The notes under the pieces were generated by a model. That model worked only from the letters and a program-made list of their open reading frames with translations, was not told where the DNA came from and did not search any database. DNA of 64,000 nt, from positions 1,464,150 to 1,528,149 of the forward strand of contig LR991653.1 in NCBI GenBank assembly GCA_905171695.1, in the 5' to 3' direction. Made by a program: the position numbers and the translations under genes. Positions 34,964 through 43,341 of this stretch are shown here, in pieces (the stretch's first letter is position 1; each line of letters begins with the position of its first letter). This stretch comes from Candidatus Methanoperedentaceae archaeon GB37. Its GTDB lineage: Archaea; Halobacteriota; Methanosarcinia; Methanosarcinales; EX4572-44.

Positions 34964-37615
34964 ATGAATGGTATGATGAAAGGTAGAATGGCAATCCTTG
35001 CGATTGCCATCGTGGTAGCTTCAATGTTTATACCGGCAGTGGCTGCAAATGGGCCGCCGCCACAACCAGTGAAGATCCAAGGAGACGTGGTTTATGAAAA
35101 TGGAACGCGTGTCCCAGATGGCTGGCTTGTGGTAGTAACAGATGTTACTGCAGGTATTGAACTGGGAAATGATACAACGAGAGATGTTATTCCAGCAATT
35201 CCTCAATACACTGTGAAGGTGGATCCCTCTCTTATTGTCGAGGGAAATGAGATTAAGGCTTCTGTCAGTAATGGCAGTTGGTCTGGCGAGGTAACATACA
35301 CGATCCAAAGTGGAGATAATGCCGAAGGCAACACGATAACGATGGACAATATAGTAGTTACCATGGCTGAGATAGACACCACTCCACCCGAAACCACTTG
35401 TAGCGTCACACCCATGCCGAACGATAAGGGCTGGAATGAAGAGCCGCCTGTGACTGTGACGTTCTTTCGATCCGATGATGATTCTGGTGTTGCTTATACT
35501 AACTGGTCTCTTTCTGGTGAGACGGGACCGTGGACGCAAGAATTAGGCAATGAGTCGTTCAGCGTCACGATAACGACAGTGGGCGAGCACACGATCTGGT
35601 TCTACTCGGTGGACAACGCTGGGAACGAGGAAGATGTGGAGAATGTGACGGTGAAGATCGCAGCGCCTCCAACGATCACCAGCTACGAGATCTCGAAGAC
35701 CGAGATCACACCGCCAGAAGAGACCGAGATAGATGTTGCGTTCTCTGAATACGTGAGCTATGTGATAGCGATCGAAAAAGACGGTGCAGTGGTCTATGAC
35801 TGGGTAGGTAGTGCAACAAATCCAGACCCCAAGATTTGGGATGGAACCAATGAAAGCACTGGCAGTGCTGTTCCAGCAGGCGACTACACAGTAAATGTAA
35901 CTGGAACGAACACCACGACCGGGTTCAGTGTTGTGAACAATACCGAGACGATCACAGTGCGCGAACCAAAGTCATCAGAACTGACCACGATAGAGGTTAC
36001 ACCTAAAACAGCCAGTCTCACGGTTGGCGAGACCCAGCAGTTCACAGCGACCGCGTATGACCAGTACGGTGATGAGATGACAGGTATCATCTTCACATGG
36101 ACGAGTTCGAACACCACTGTTGGAGCGGTCGATGAGGCAGGACTCTTCACAAGCCTTGTACCAGGAACGACCACGGTCACGGCAGCAAACGGATCAGTGA
36201 ATGGAACAGCAGAGGTTACAGTCTCACCTGAACCACCAGTCTTGACCACGATAGAGGTTACACCTAAAACAGCCAGTCTCACGGTTGGCGAGACCCAGCA
36301 GTTCACAGCGACCGCGTATGACCAGTACGGTGATGAGATGACAGGTATCATCTTCACATGGACGAGTTCGAACACCACTGTTGGAGCGGTCGATGAGGCA
36401 GGACTCTTCACAAGCCTTGTACCAGGAACGACCACGGTCACGGCAGCAAACGGATCAGTGAATGGAACAGCAGAGGTTACAGTCTCACCTGAACCACCAG
36501 TCTTGACCACGATAGAGGTTACACCTAAAACAGCCAGTCTCACGGTTGGCGAGACCCAGCAGTTCACAGCGACCGCGTATGACCAGTACGGTGATGAGAT
36601 GACAGGTATCATCTTCACATGGACGAGTTCGAACACCACTGTTGGAGCGGTCGATGAGGCAGGACTCTTCACAAGCCTTGTACCAGGAACGACCACGGTC
36701 ACGGCAGCAAACGGATCAGTGAATGGAACAGCAGAGGTTACAGTCTCACCTGAACCACCAGTCTTGACCACGATAGAGGTTACACCTAAAACAGCCAGTC
36801 TCACGGTTGGCGAGACCCAGCAGTTCACAGCGACCGCGTATGACCAGTACGGTGATGAGATGACAGGTATCATCTTCACATGGACGAGTTCGAACACCAC
36901 TGTTGGAGCGGTCGATGAGGCAGGACTCTTCACAAGCCTTGTACCAGGAACGACCACGGTCACGGCAGCAAACGGATCAGTGAATGGAACAGCAGAGGTC
37001 ACGGTGAATCCAGTGCTTGGAGCTGTGGTCAGGATTGATGATGGAATTACATCACATGGTGGTAAAACCACAGTTGAGCTGTGGGCATTGAACGTCACAG
37101 ATCTTGCAACATTTGATATCACCATCTCGTACAATGCATCGGTCGTCAATGTGACAGGCGCAGAGAATAACCCGGAGCTTGGTGACTCATTAAACAATCT
37201 TGAGAATGCTAGAAACGGTTCTGTCAGACTTGGAAACCTCTGGTACACACATGAAGGGCTGGATGGTGATGTGCTGCTATCAACTCTCACGCTTCAGGCA
37301 GTGGGAGAAGCGGATGATGTGACCGACCTCGTCGTTACGATCAACACGCTCTCTGATTCAAGTGAAAATCCGATAATACCTGTAGCTGGTGTGAACGGCT
37401 CCTTTACGGTCTGGATTACTGGTGATATCAGTGGCGATCGTAAGGTGGATCTGAACGATGCGGTATACCTTGGAAAGTATGTGCTTGATTGGAGCGGATA
37501 TGAGGAAATATACGCAAACGGAGACATCAACTGTGATGGTGTTGTGGATCTGAAGGATGCGGTATACCTTGGAAAGCATGTGCTCGGATGGAGCGGATAC
37601 GAGGAGATATGTTGA
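34964..37615 (+). CDS. secreted Ig-like repeat protein with cohesin and dockerin
   Basis: An 883-residue protein: signal peptide (AILAIAIVVASMFIPAVAA), a transthyretin/Ig-like N-terminal region, an Ig-like domain (GEHTIWFYSVDNAGNEED, ~200), a FlgD-like segment (~235-330), four near-identical 87-residue BIG2-type Ig repeats (TTIEVTPKTASLTVGETQQF, ~340-685), a cohesin (~686-820) and a two-loop dockerin (GDISGDRKVDLNDAVYLGK and GDINCDGVVDLKDAVYLGK, ~823-880). Both the cohesin (VELWALNVTDLATFDITISY) and the dockerin (DAVYLGK helix) differ in class from those of the upstream genes. The BIG2 stack probably acts as a stalk. Confidence 0.88.
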   Translation: MNGMMKGRMAILAIAIVVASMFIPAVAANGPPPQPVKIQGDVVYENGTRVPDGWLVVVTDVTAGIELGNDTTRDVIPAIPQYTVKVDPSLIVEGNEIKASVSNGSWSGEVTYTIQSGDNAEGNTITMDNIVVTMAEIDTTPPETTCSVTPMPNDKGWNEEPPVTVTFFRSDDDSGVAYTNWSLSGETGPWTQELGNESFSVTITTVGEHTIWFYSVDNAGNEEDVENVTVKIAAPPTITSYEISKTEITPPEETEIDVAFSEYVSYVIAIEKDGAVVYDWVGSATNPDPKIWDGTNESTGSAVPAGDYTVNVTGTNTTTGFSVVNNTETITVREPKSSELTTIEVTPKTASLTVGETQQFTATAYDQYGDEMTGIIFTWTSSNTTVGAVDEAGLFTSLVPGTTTVTAANGSVNGTAEVTVSPEPPVLTTIEVTPKTASLTVGETQQFTATAYDQYGDEMTGIIFTWTSSNTTVGAVDEAGLFTSLVPGTTTVTAANGSVNGTAEVTVSPEPPVLTTIEVTPKTASLTVGETQQFTATAYDQYGDEMTGIIFTWTSSNTTVGAVDEAGLFTSLVPGTTTVTAANGSVNGTAEVTVSPEPPVLTTIEVTPKTASLTVGETQQFTATAYDQYGDEMTGIIFTWTSSNTTVGAVDEAGLFTSLVPGTTTVTAANGSVNGTAEVTVNPVLGAVVRIDDGITSHGGKTTVELWALNVTDLATFDITISYNASVVNVTGAENNPELGDSLNNLENARNGSVRLGNLWYTHEGLDGDVLLSTLTLQAVGEADDVTDLVVTINTLSDSSENPIIPVAGVNGSFTVWITGDISGDRKVDLNDAVYLGKYVLDWSGYEEIYANGDINCDGVVDLKDAVYLGKHVLGWSGYEEIC
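35980..37014 (+). repeat. four 261-bp tandem repeats coding BIG2 domains
   Basis: Units begin near 35980, 36241, 36502 and 36763, period exactly 261 bases (87 codons). By eye the units are identical over nearly their full length, apart from the first few and last bases of the array. Such identity means very recent expansion or continuous homogenisation, and copy number may vary between cells or be collapsed in assembly. Confidence 0.92.
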
Positions 37616-38802
37616 AGTATAGCGGATATAGGATTGGAGCTTTTTTGGTGATAACACTGCTTCTGGTGTTATCATCAAGCTCTGGTCTGATGGCTGCGGC
37701 AAGCACAACAGTCTCGATCGATGATGTACGTGTACCATCGGGTGATACGGCAACGGTTGAGCTGTGGGCATTGAACGTCACAGATCTTGCGATATTCGAT
37801 ATCACCATCTCGTACAATGCATCGGTCGTCAATGTGACAGGCGCAGAGAATAACCCGGAGCTTGGTGACTCATTAAACAATCTTGAGAATGCTGGAAACG
37901 GTTCTGTCAGACTTGCAAGCTATGGGTACAAACATGAAGGTGAAGGGCTGGATGGTGATGTGCTGCTATCGACTCTCACGCTCCAGGCGGTGGGAGAGAT
38001 AGGCGATACGAGTAATCTGAGCATTGGAATCAATACGCTTGCAGATTCAAGTGAAGTGGACATCCCGGCAGATGTGTGGAATGGATCTGTGAGTATTATC
38101 CAAGCTAAAGAAGCCGAAGAGGGTGAAGGTGGGAGCAGTGGTGCCAGTGGTGTGTCATCTGACGAGCCTTCGACTAATATTGAGATGTATGAGAAGCGGG
38201 ATCAGTATTTGTATGCAGATCGGGAGGTTACGTACAGCTTTACATCTGAAGTTCCAGTCTACGAACTCGCCGTTAGGGCTACCAGTAACACGGGGCTTAT
38301 CAGTGCACAGGTGGAACTCCTTAAAGACCTGTCCGGGCGTGTGAGCGGTCCACCAGATGGCGTGGTGTACGAGTATATTAATATCTGGCTTGGGAAAGGA
38401 GACTTTGGTTCTCAGAGCGTCAAGGAAGCTGTTATCAGGTTCAGGGTGAGCAAAGACTGGGTCAGTGAATATGATGTGGACTCGGTTCTTTTGATGCAAT
38501 ACTCTGATGGCGGCTGGGTTGAGCTTGAGACTGCGAGGATTGGCGAGAGTGGTGGTGACCTACTGTATGAGAGTTCTACCGATCATCTCTCCTCGCGCTT
38601 TGCAATAGTTGGAACTGCTGAGGAAACGGCATCCACTCCAGTATCGGAGGAGAATCTCGTCAAGACTACACCAGAGAGAGCTACACCAGAGAGAGCTACG
38701 GAAGGTGAGGAGGGAGTCGGTTTTCCGATTCCAGGTTTTGGAGCTATCTTCTCGCTGATTGGACTCTTGGCGACGGTGTTTCTGTTGAGGGGAAGACTGT
38801 AG
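37609..38802 (+). CDS. surface-anchored cohesin protein with PGF-pre-PGF and PGF-CTERM
   Basis: A 397-residue protein: signal peptide (GAFLVITLLLVLSSSSGLMA), a cohesin (~30-165) nearly identical to that of the preceding gene (NVTDLAIFDITISYNASVVN), a Gly/Ser linker, a PGF-pre-PGF domain (~195-330; YADREVTYSFTSEVPVYEL), a Thr/Glu-rich stalk and a C-terminal PGFGAIFSLIGLLATVFLLR: the PGF-CTERM sorting signal recognised by archaeosortase A. It would present a cohesin at the cell surface, making it the likely anchoring scaffold for dockerin proteins. ATG 37609 overlaps the previous stop by seven bases. Confidence 0.88.
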   Translation: MLKYSGYRIGAFLVITLLLVLSSSSGLMAAASTTVSIDDVRVPSGDTATVELWALNVTDLAIFDITISYNASVVNVTGAENNPELGDSLNNLENAGNGSVRLASYGYKHEGEGLDGDVLLSTLTLQAVGEIGDTSNLSIGINTLADSSEVDIPADVWNGSVSIIQAKEAEEGEGGSSGASGVSSDEPSTNIEMYEKRDQYLYADREVTYSFTSEVPVYELAVRATSNTGLISAQVELLKDLSGRVSGPPDGVVYEYINIWLGKGDFGSQSVKEAVIRFRVSKDWVSEYDVDSVLLMQYSDGGWVELETARIGESGGDLLYESSTDHLSSRFAIVGTAEETASTPVSEENLVKTTPERATPERATEGEEGVGFPIPGFGAIFSLIGLLATVFLLRGRL

Positions 38803-38816
38803 AGTTGTAGCTGTGA

Positions 38817-38846
38817 AGTTTTTATTAACGTTTTATTAACTTTTTT
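38817..38846 (+). terminator. T-rich terminator after the surface-gene locus
   Basis: Three T-runs in succession (GTTTTTATT, CGTTTTATT, CTTTTTTGC) follow the last surface gene within 45 bases. Archaeal RNA polymerase terminates at such runs without a hairpin. The next gene is on the other strand, so this also separates convergent transcripts. Confidence 0.55.
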
Positions 38847-38872
38847 GCTAACTCACCTCCTCTTCTCTTCTG

Positions 38873-39277
38873 TTAACCTTCGGGGATTGCTTCTCGTATT
38901 GCATCTTTCAATTCCTCCTTTGAGGGCACGGTCCCGAAGAACTTCAAATGGCCGTTTATCACCACCGCTGGCGATACAATAACACCTGCATCTTTATGCT
39001 GCTCCAGCAGTAGTTTTGCCTTCCGGTCTATGCCCTCCACATCTCCCTGCTTCAATTCCTCGCTTATGTCCAGCTCCGCTCCCACGTGTTTTTCGAATTC
39101 GAGCAGAGACATTCCTCGCCCATACCGTTCCGCTTCTGGAGATCCTATGGTCAGCTTTTCCAGCTCCACGTCTATCCCCAGTTCCTTCGATGCTTCAAGT
39201 GCCAGCTTGTACGTCCTGTTGCACCGTATGCAGGGTGGTGATGTTCCTATCACACTCACCTTCACTCTCTTCTTCAT
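38873..39277 (-). CDS. thioredoxin-like small protein (CxxC)
   Basis: A 134-residue thioredoxin-fold protein. N-terminal strand VKVSVIGTSPPCIRCNRTY carries the redox-active CIRC motif, and VSPAVVINGHLKFFG supplies the cis-proline (SPAVV) strand. A ~35-residue insertion between these parts makes it longer than its three neighbours. Last gene of the operon; it overlaps the upstream gene by four bases. A role in passing electrons or metal(loid) to the permease is inference. Confidence 0.8.
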   Translation of the reverse strand: MKKRVKVSVIGTSPPCIRCNRTYKLALEASKELGIDVELEKLTIGSPEAERYGRGMSLLEFEKHVGAELDISEELKQGDVEGIDRKAKLLLEQHKDAGVIVSPAVVINGHLKFFGTVPSKEELKDAIREAIPEG

Positions 39278-39540
39278 AGTCCTGCCTCTTTCAATGCATC
39301 CTCCAGTGTCTGCATGCTCGGTGCCACGCCTATTATTCGGATGTCTCTGTCGATAACGATTGCGGGTGTTGTCTCGATACTGTACTCTCTAAGTCTCTCG
39401 GTCATGCCCTCGTGAATCTCTATCTTGATCTTTTCACCATACTTTTCCTCTATCTCTTTCATCATCTTCTTCACCAGTCTGCCGCCTGAGCATGGTGGTT
39501 GGCTTGTGAAGACCTCGATTAGCAGTGGATTCTCGATCAT
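39274..39540 (-). CDS. thioredoxin-like small protein lacking the second cysteine
   Basis: An 88-residue protein with the same fold and length as its neighbours: LLIEVFTSQPPCSGGRLVKK at the N-terminus and TTPAIVIDRDIRIIG for the cis-proline strand. The CxxC motif has become CSGG, so it cannot form the usual disulfide and may bind a ligand with one thiol. ATG 39540 overlaps the upstream stop by four bases. Confidence 0.75.
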   Translation of the reverse strand: MIENPLLIEVFTSQPPCSGGRLVKKMMKEIEEKYGEKIKIEIHEGMTERLREYSIETTPAIVIDRDIRIIGVAPSMQTLEDALKEAGL

Positions 39541-39800
39541 AGTCCAGCCTCCCAGAGTGCAGCTTTGATTGTCTTTTCGCTTGGGCAGACGCCCATCAGC
39601 CGTATCTTCTCTGCAACGACTACCGCGGGGACCACTGTTAGCTCGTATCTCTCGAACTCGTCGCAGGGTCCTATGTGCTTCACTACCTGAAGTTCTTCTC
39701 CGTACTCGTCCTTCATCCTGTCTGCCAGTTCCAGGAGCTTGGAGCATCCCGGGCATGGCGGTTCTGCAGTAAATACTTCCAGTTTCACCTTTTCTGCCAT
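39537..39800 (-). CDS. thioredoxin-like small protein (CPGC)
   Basis: An 87-residue thioredoxin-fold protein: VKLEVFTAEPPCPGCSKLL with a CPGC active site, and TVVPAVVVAEKIRLMG for the cis-proline strand. It also has an unpaired Cys in HIGPCDEF. It lies directly next to the upstream gene, with its start right after that stop, in the same operon. Confidence 0.82.
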   Translation of the reverse strand: MAEKVKLEVFTAEPPCPGCSKLLELADRMKDEYGEELQVVKHIGPCDEFERYELTVVPAVVVAEKIRLMGVCPSEKTIKAALWEAGL

Positions 39801-40067
39801 TTATTCCACCTCTAATTCTCTTTTAACAATTTTTTCCAGCTCATTCTTTGGCATCTCTCTTCCGACGCATACCACGTTCTCGTTCACAACGATTGTGGGC
39901 GTCATCATTATTCCGTACTTATCGCCTTCTTCGCTCATTGCATTCACTTTTTCCACCTTTACATGATCTTTGAAGTCCTTCTGGACCTCTGTCGCGATCT
40001 TGTATGCCTTGTTACACTTGGCGCACGGTGGTTCTGTCCCGAAGACTTTTATGCTCACTTCTTTCAT
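39801..40067 (-). CDS. thioredoxin-like small protein (CAKC)
   Basis: An 88-residue thioredoxin-fold protein: VSIKVFGTEPPCAKCNKAY with a CAKC active site and MTPTIVVNENVVCVG for the cis-proline strand. Its ATG (40067) overlaps the permease stop by four bases, so it is translationally coupled to the permease. Small thioredoxin-like proteins of this kind are often found beside DUF318 permeases. Confidence 0.83.
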   Translation of the reverse strand: MKEVSIKVFGTEPPCAKCNKAYKIATEVQKDFKDHVKVEKVNAMSEEGDKYGIMMTPTIVVNENVVCVGREMPKNELEKIVKRELEVE

Positions 40068-41167
40068 ACAATACCTCCATACAACATCCCTATCAGGGTG
40101 GAGATTAACACGACCGATGTTATATAAACGGATGCCCTCTTCCCGCCGATCACTCTCCATATCACGATCATGTTCGGAAGGCTCAGAGAGGGCCCTGCAA
40201 GTAGCAGAGATAGAGCGGCTCCAGCACCCATCAAGCCAGAGCTGTAACCGAATAGATTGCCAACGATGGGAACTTCTAAGAGCGTGGGCATGTACAGGAT
40301 TGCGCCTATCACCGATGCAAGGAAGCAAGAAGTAAAGGAGCTATCACCGAGGTATGGTTTTGTGAGTTCTCCAACTGCAATTGCAGGATCGTGAGACGGT
40401 GCGTATATCGCAGCCGCACCACCTATCAGTCCAACAAGAAAGGTACCAGCCAAAAGAACTGGGAATATCCGCTTTGCAAGCCACCACGTCTCACTCCCCC
40501 ACACCTTCACCTCTTCTCTTGAATAGTAGAATATCAGTATCACAGAGACGATGAGCGTTAATAGGTAGACTATTATAAGTTTTGGGACTGGATCGATCCA
40601 GTTTCCTGCCGCAACAATGAGTATTGCAACGAGGATTATGAAAAATGTGAGCGTGACATACCAGGGTCTTTTTTCACCGGTATCAGTTGCCTTAATCATC
40701 TCCGTGGCTTTCTTCTCTTCCTTTCTACCTCTCTCGAATATCGCTGCCATTGCGAGCCCTATCACAACCGACATCACAACAGCAGAAACTGCCCGTGCAA
40801 TCCCGATCTCAAGTCCGAGAACTCTTGCAGTAAGGACGATTGCAAGCAGGTTTATTGCTGGACCTGAAAAGAGAAAAGCGGTCGCAGGGCCGATTCCTGC
40901 TCCTCGTCTGTGAATTCCAGCAAACATAGGGAGTATTGTGCAGCTACATACTGCAAGAACTGTTCCAGAGAGGGATGCAACGCTATATGAGATCCATTTT
41001 TTCGTGTCAGCACCAAAGTATTTGAGAATAGTCTCTTTAGAAAGAAGGGCTGCTATTGCACCTGCGATGAAGAAAGCTGGAACAAGGCATGTTAAAACAT
41101 GGAGTGATAAGTATTCCATCAGGGTCTCAAGCCCCGATCTGAAGATGATTATGAGCAGTTCACTCAT
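40064..41167 (-). CDS. DUF318/UPF0718-family permease
   Basis: A 367-residue integral membrane protein with about eight to ten hydrophobic segments. Family features: PAFFIAGAIAALLSKETILK near the start, AVCSCTILPMFAGIHRRGAG (a cysteine motif CSC in a membrane re-entrant region) and FLFSGPAINLLAIVLTARV. The second half repeats the layout with GGAAAIYAPSHDPAI and LLEVPIVGNLFGYSSGLMGA. Members export organoarsenicals or other metal(loid) species; the substrate here is not known. First gene of a five-gene operon (permease plus four thioredoxin-like proteins). Confidence 0.85.
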   Translation of the reverse strand: MSELLIIIFRSGLETLMEYLSLHVLTCLVPAFFIAGAIAALLSKETILKYFGADTKKWISYSVASLSGTVLAVCSCTILPMFAGIHRRGAGIGPATAFLFSGPAINLLAIVLTARVLGLEIGIARAVSAVVMSVVIGLAMAAIFERGRKEEKKATEMIKATDTGEKRPWYVTLTFFIILVAILIVAAGNWIDPVPKLIIVYLLTLIVSVILIFYYSREEVKVWGSETWWLAKRIFPVLLAGTFLVGLIGGAAAIYAPSHDPAIAVGELTKPYLGDSSFTSCFLASVIGAILYMPTLLEVPIVGNLFGYSSGLMGAGAALSLLLAGPSLSLPNMIVIWRVIGGKRASVYITSVVLISTLIGMLYGGIV

Positions 41168-41189
41168 AATCTCAAAGATGTTTGAACTA

Positions 41190-41200
41190 CTATATATATG
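41190..41200 (-). promoter_or_regulatory. TATA box of the permease operon
   Basis: Minus strand CATATATATAG, 23-33 bases before the permease ATG (41167). The operator-like repeat at 41203-41240 lies immediately upstream of it, at the position of the BRE and upstream. Confidence 0.6.
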
Positions 41201-41202
41201 TT

Positions 41203-41240
41203 AGCATTTCAAAAAACATCGAAATGCTGTACGAAATGCT
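41203..41240. promoter_or_regulatory. probable ArsR-family operator
   Basis: Perfect inverted repeat AGCATTTC (41203-41210) and GAAATGCT (41221-41228) with a 10-base spacer, plus a third copy GAAATGCT at 41233-41240. It adjoins the TATA box of the permease operon, and the ArsR-type gene lies just beyond it, so it is the likely binding site of that repressor. Confidence 0.65.
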
Positions 41241-41250
41241 GTAGCATGAA

Positions 41251-41592
41251 TCACATCAGATCCTCAATCTCATCAATTCTCTTCAATACCTCTCTCCCAC
41301 GACCAGTCAGGCAATAGATCAAAAAATTACCCTCTCTCCTGCAATCAATAAGGCCAACCTCCTTCAGCAGTTTCAGATGATAGGAGAGTGCAGAGTATCT
41401 ACAACCCAGAACCTCCACAAAAACACAGACACAAAGACTATCCCCTTCAAGCATCCTCAAAATCTTAAGCCGAGTTGAGTCAGACAATACCTTAAAGATG
41501 GATATGACATCCTTAAAATCCCCCCTCGACAACTCTCTTACTCTTTCCAATCTTTCCGAGGATATATCATACGAACACGGTATTACAGTCAT
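41251..41592 (-). CDS. ArsR-family metal(loid)-responsive repressor
   Basis: A 113-residue winged-helix regulator. Core: SIFKVLSDSTRLKILRMLEG, then SLCVCVFVEVLG (the CVC metal(loid) motif at helix alpha-3), SALSYHLKLLKEVGLIDCRR and the wing NFLIYCLTGRG. Further cysteines (PCSYD at the N-terminus, GCRYS, DCRR) may join the ligand set. ATG 41592 has a GAGGA site nine bases upstream; ATG 41619 lacks one. It precedes the permease operon on the same strand, with the operator between them. Confidence 0.88.
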   Translation of the reverse strand: MTVIPCSYDISSERLERVRELSRGDFKDVISIFKVLSDSTRLKILRMLEGDSLCVCVFVEVLGCRYSALSYHLKLLKEVGLIDCRREGNFLIYCLTGRGREVLKRIDEIEDLM

Positions 41593-41776
41593 ATCGTTCT
41601 TCCTCAAGGAGCCCATCATTTATGAAAATTTTGATCATCGCAAGACTCACAATAAGCACCTGTGAAACAATCATCTCTTTTAATTCTTTTGGTGAGAACC
41701 CTCCCGCAACCTCCCCTCCATGATGTGTTTTGTCTTTGAGTGTGGTAGAAGCAGAGAAGGTATTTTATTATAGTTG

Positions 41777-43174
41777 ATGGATAAAGTGTCTGTGATGGGT
41801 AGATATGATGTGATCATCATTGGTGGTGGTATCAGTGGGCTCTTCTCAGCCCTCATACTCGGTAAAGCCGGGAAGAGGGTGCTTCTCCTTGAGAAGCGAG
41901 AGTCTCTGGGTGGCAACTGTAACAGCTACATCGTCGACGGGTTTCAGGTAGACACCGGACCACATGCTATAACAGGTCTCGCGAATGGTCCGATCAGACA
42001 GATCATCGACGAATACCTGAACTATACACCAGTCTTCTTAGACTACGGCACCTACCATCTGCGAACGCCTGACGGGATTGTGCGTGTGCCTGCAAACATC
42101 ACCGAGTTCATCGGATTTGATGTCATTCCACGCCGCGACAGACTCGCATTATCGCAGGCGATCACGAAAGCGCTCACGCTCTCAGCCTTTGGCATCGAGA
42201 CCACCACACAATCGGTCCACGACTTCCTGCCTAAAAACTTATCCACCACCACACTTGCATTTGTGGACGCTGTCTGCCACTTTCTGAGCGGTAAAGACAT
42301 GAGAAAGACATCTGTCCACCGAGTACTCGCAGGTAGTAGCTTTATGAGCGAACCATCTGGCGAGAAGAAGAACGGTTCAAGGCTCACGGAACACGTCACG
42401 GATCGCATCTCACGACTGGGTCGACTTGCAACAAATAAAGTCTCAGAATCACAGGGATACCCAAGAGGAGGACTAAAGACACTGCTGAACGCAGTACTAT
42501 ATTCAATGCCACCTAACGTCGAAATTCAGACAAACCAAGAGGTAAAACGAATAACAACACTCGACAGAGTAGCAACAGGCGTTGAAACCAGCGAAGAATC
42601 GTTTGAATCAAGCATAGTCATCCATTCAGGCTTTGCAAAGGAACTGCCTGAGATGGTAGATGAACTCCCACCAGCCTACGTGAGCGACCTGCAGCGGATC
42701 GACCAGACAAAGAGCCTAACCGTATGGCTTGGGCTAACAAAAGAGATCTCAGAGTTCAACTACATCGGTTCAGAGATATGGTTCCAGGAGCACCCCTACT
42801 GGGCAATGCCGATCAGCAATTACTCCCAGGGCATCGCGCCGAGAGGCAAACAGCTCATCGGATTCACATTCGTCATGAACGAAAAAAGAAGACTCAAATC
42901 TGAGAAAGAGAGAGCCATGGATACGATAACAAGAGCTATACCCAGAATCGAGCGATTCATAGAGATGGAACACTACCAGACCACAACACCTGAAAAAGCA
43001 GCCGTTACAATAGATGGATACATCGCAGAGAACAGAACACCAATCAAGAACCTTTACCTCGTTGGCACGGATGCAGACAGACGGAGCATGGGCATAACAC
43101 GCGCAGCTTACTCAACACTGCACCTGATAGAAGAGATAAAGAACGACGGCCACCTCGACAGAAGAAAAGAGTGA
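41777..43174 (+). CDS. phytoene desaturase-like FAD oxidoreductase
   Basis: A ~465-residue flavoprotein of the CrtI/amine oxidase group. The dinucleotide-binding start is DVIIIGGGISGLFSALILG with LLEKRESLGGNCNSYIVDGF; the C-terminal FAD strand is NLYLVGTDADRRSMGITRAA. Mid-region PRGGLKTLLNAVLYSMPPNV is also typical. Members desaturate or reduce isoprenoid chains (carotenoids, archaeal lipids) among other roles; the substrate is not evident. ATG 41777 or 41795 are both possible starts. A short gap without a gene (43175-43341) follows. Confidence 0.82.
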   Translation: MDKVSVMGRYDVIIIGGGISGLFSALILGKAGKRVLLLEKRESLGGNCNSYIVDGFQVDTGPHAITGLANGPIRQIIDEYLNYTPVFLDYGTYHLRTPDGIVRVPANITEFIGFDVIPRRDRLALSQAITKALTLSAFGIETTTQSVHDFLPKNLSTTTLAFVDAVCHFLSGKDMRKTSVHRVLAGSSFMSEPSGEKKNGSRLTEHVTDRISRLGRLATNKVSESQGYPRGGLKTLLNAVLYSMPPNVEIQTNQEVKRITTLDRVATGVETSEESFESSIVIHSGFAKELPEMVDELPPAYVSDLQRIDQTKSLTVWLGLTKEISEFNYIGSEIWFQEHPYWAMPISNYSQGIAPRGKQLIGFTFVMNEKRRLKSEKERAMDTITRAIPRIERFIEMEHYQTTTPEKAAVTIDGYIAENRTPIKNLYLVGTDADRRSMGITRAAYSTLHLIEEIKNDGHLDRRKE

Positions 43175-43341
43175 TCTGACCCATCCATCCTATTCCCGCG
43201 AGAGACTACTGCAAGCCCAAAAGCGGTTTCAATTCTATCTTCCATTCTCACCTATTCACCCATCTTCAGCTTAATTATTTAACCCCATGGATGAGAATTG
43301 TTATTAACTCTGAATGTGTAACGGGTGGATGAGGTTCTTTT

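Noticed and set aside
35884..37290. 468-codon open frame on the minus strand opposite the BIG2 repeats
   Set aside because: It is the mirror of a perfect repeat whose period is a multiple of three, so one open antisense unit gives a long open frame. It has no signal, motif or ribosome-binding site.
43300..43330. A further CTCTG hairpin like those at 19.6-20.0 kb (GTTATTAACTCTG..GTAAC)
   Set aside because: Only four base pairs can form and there is no second hairpin next to it.
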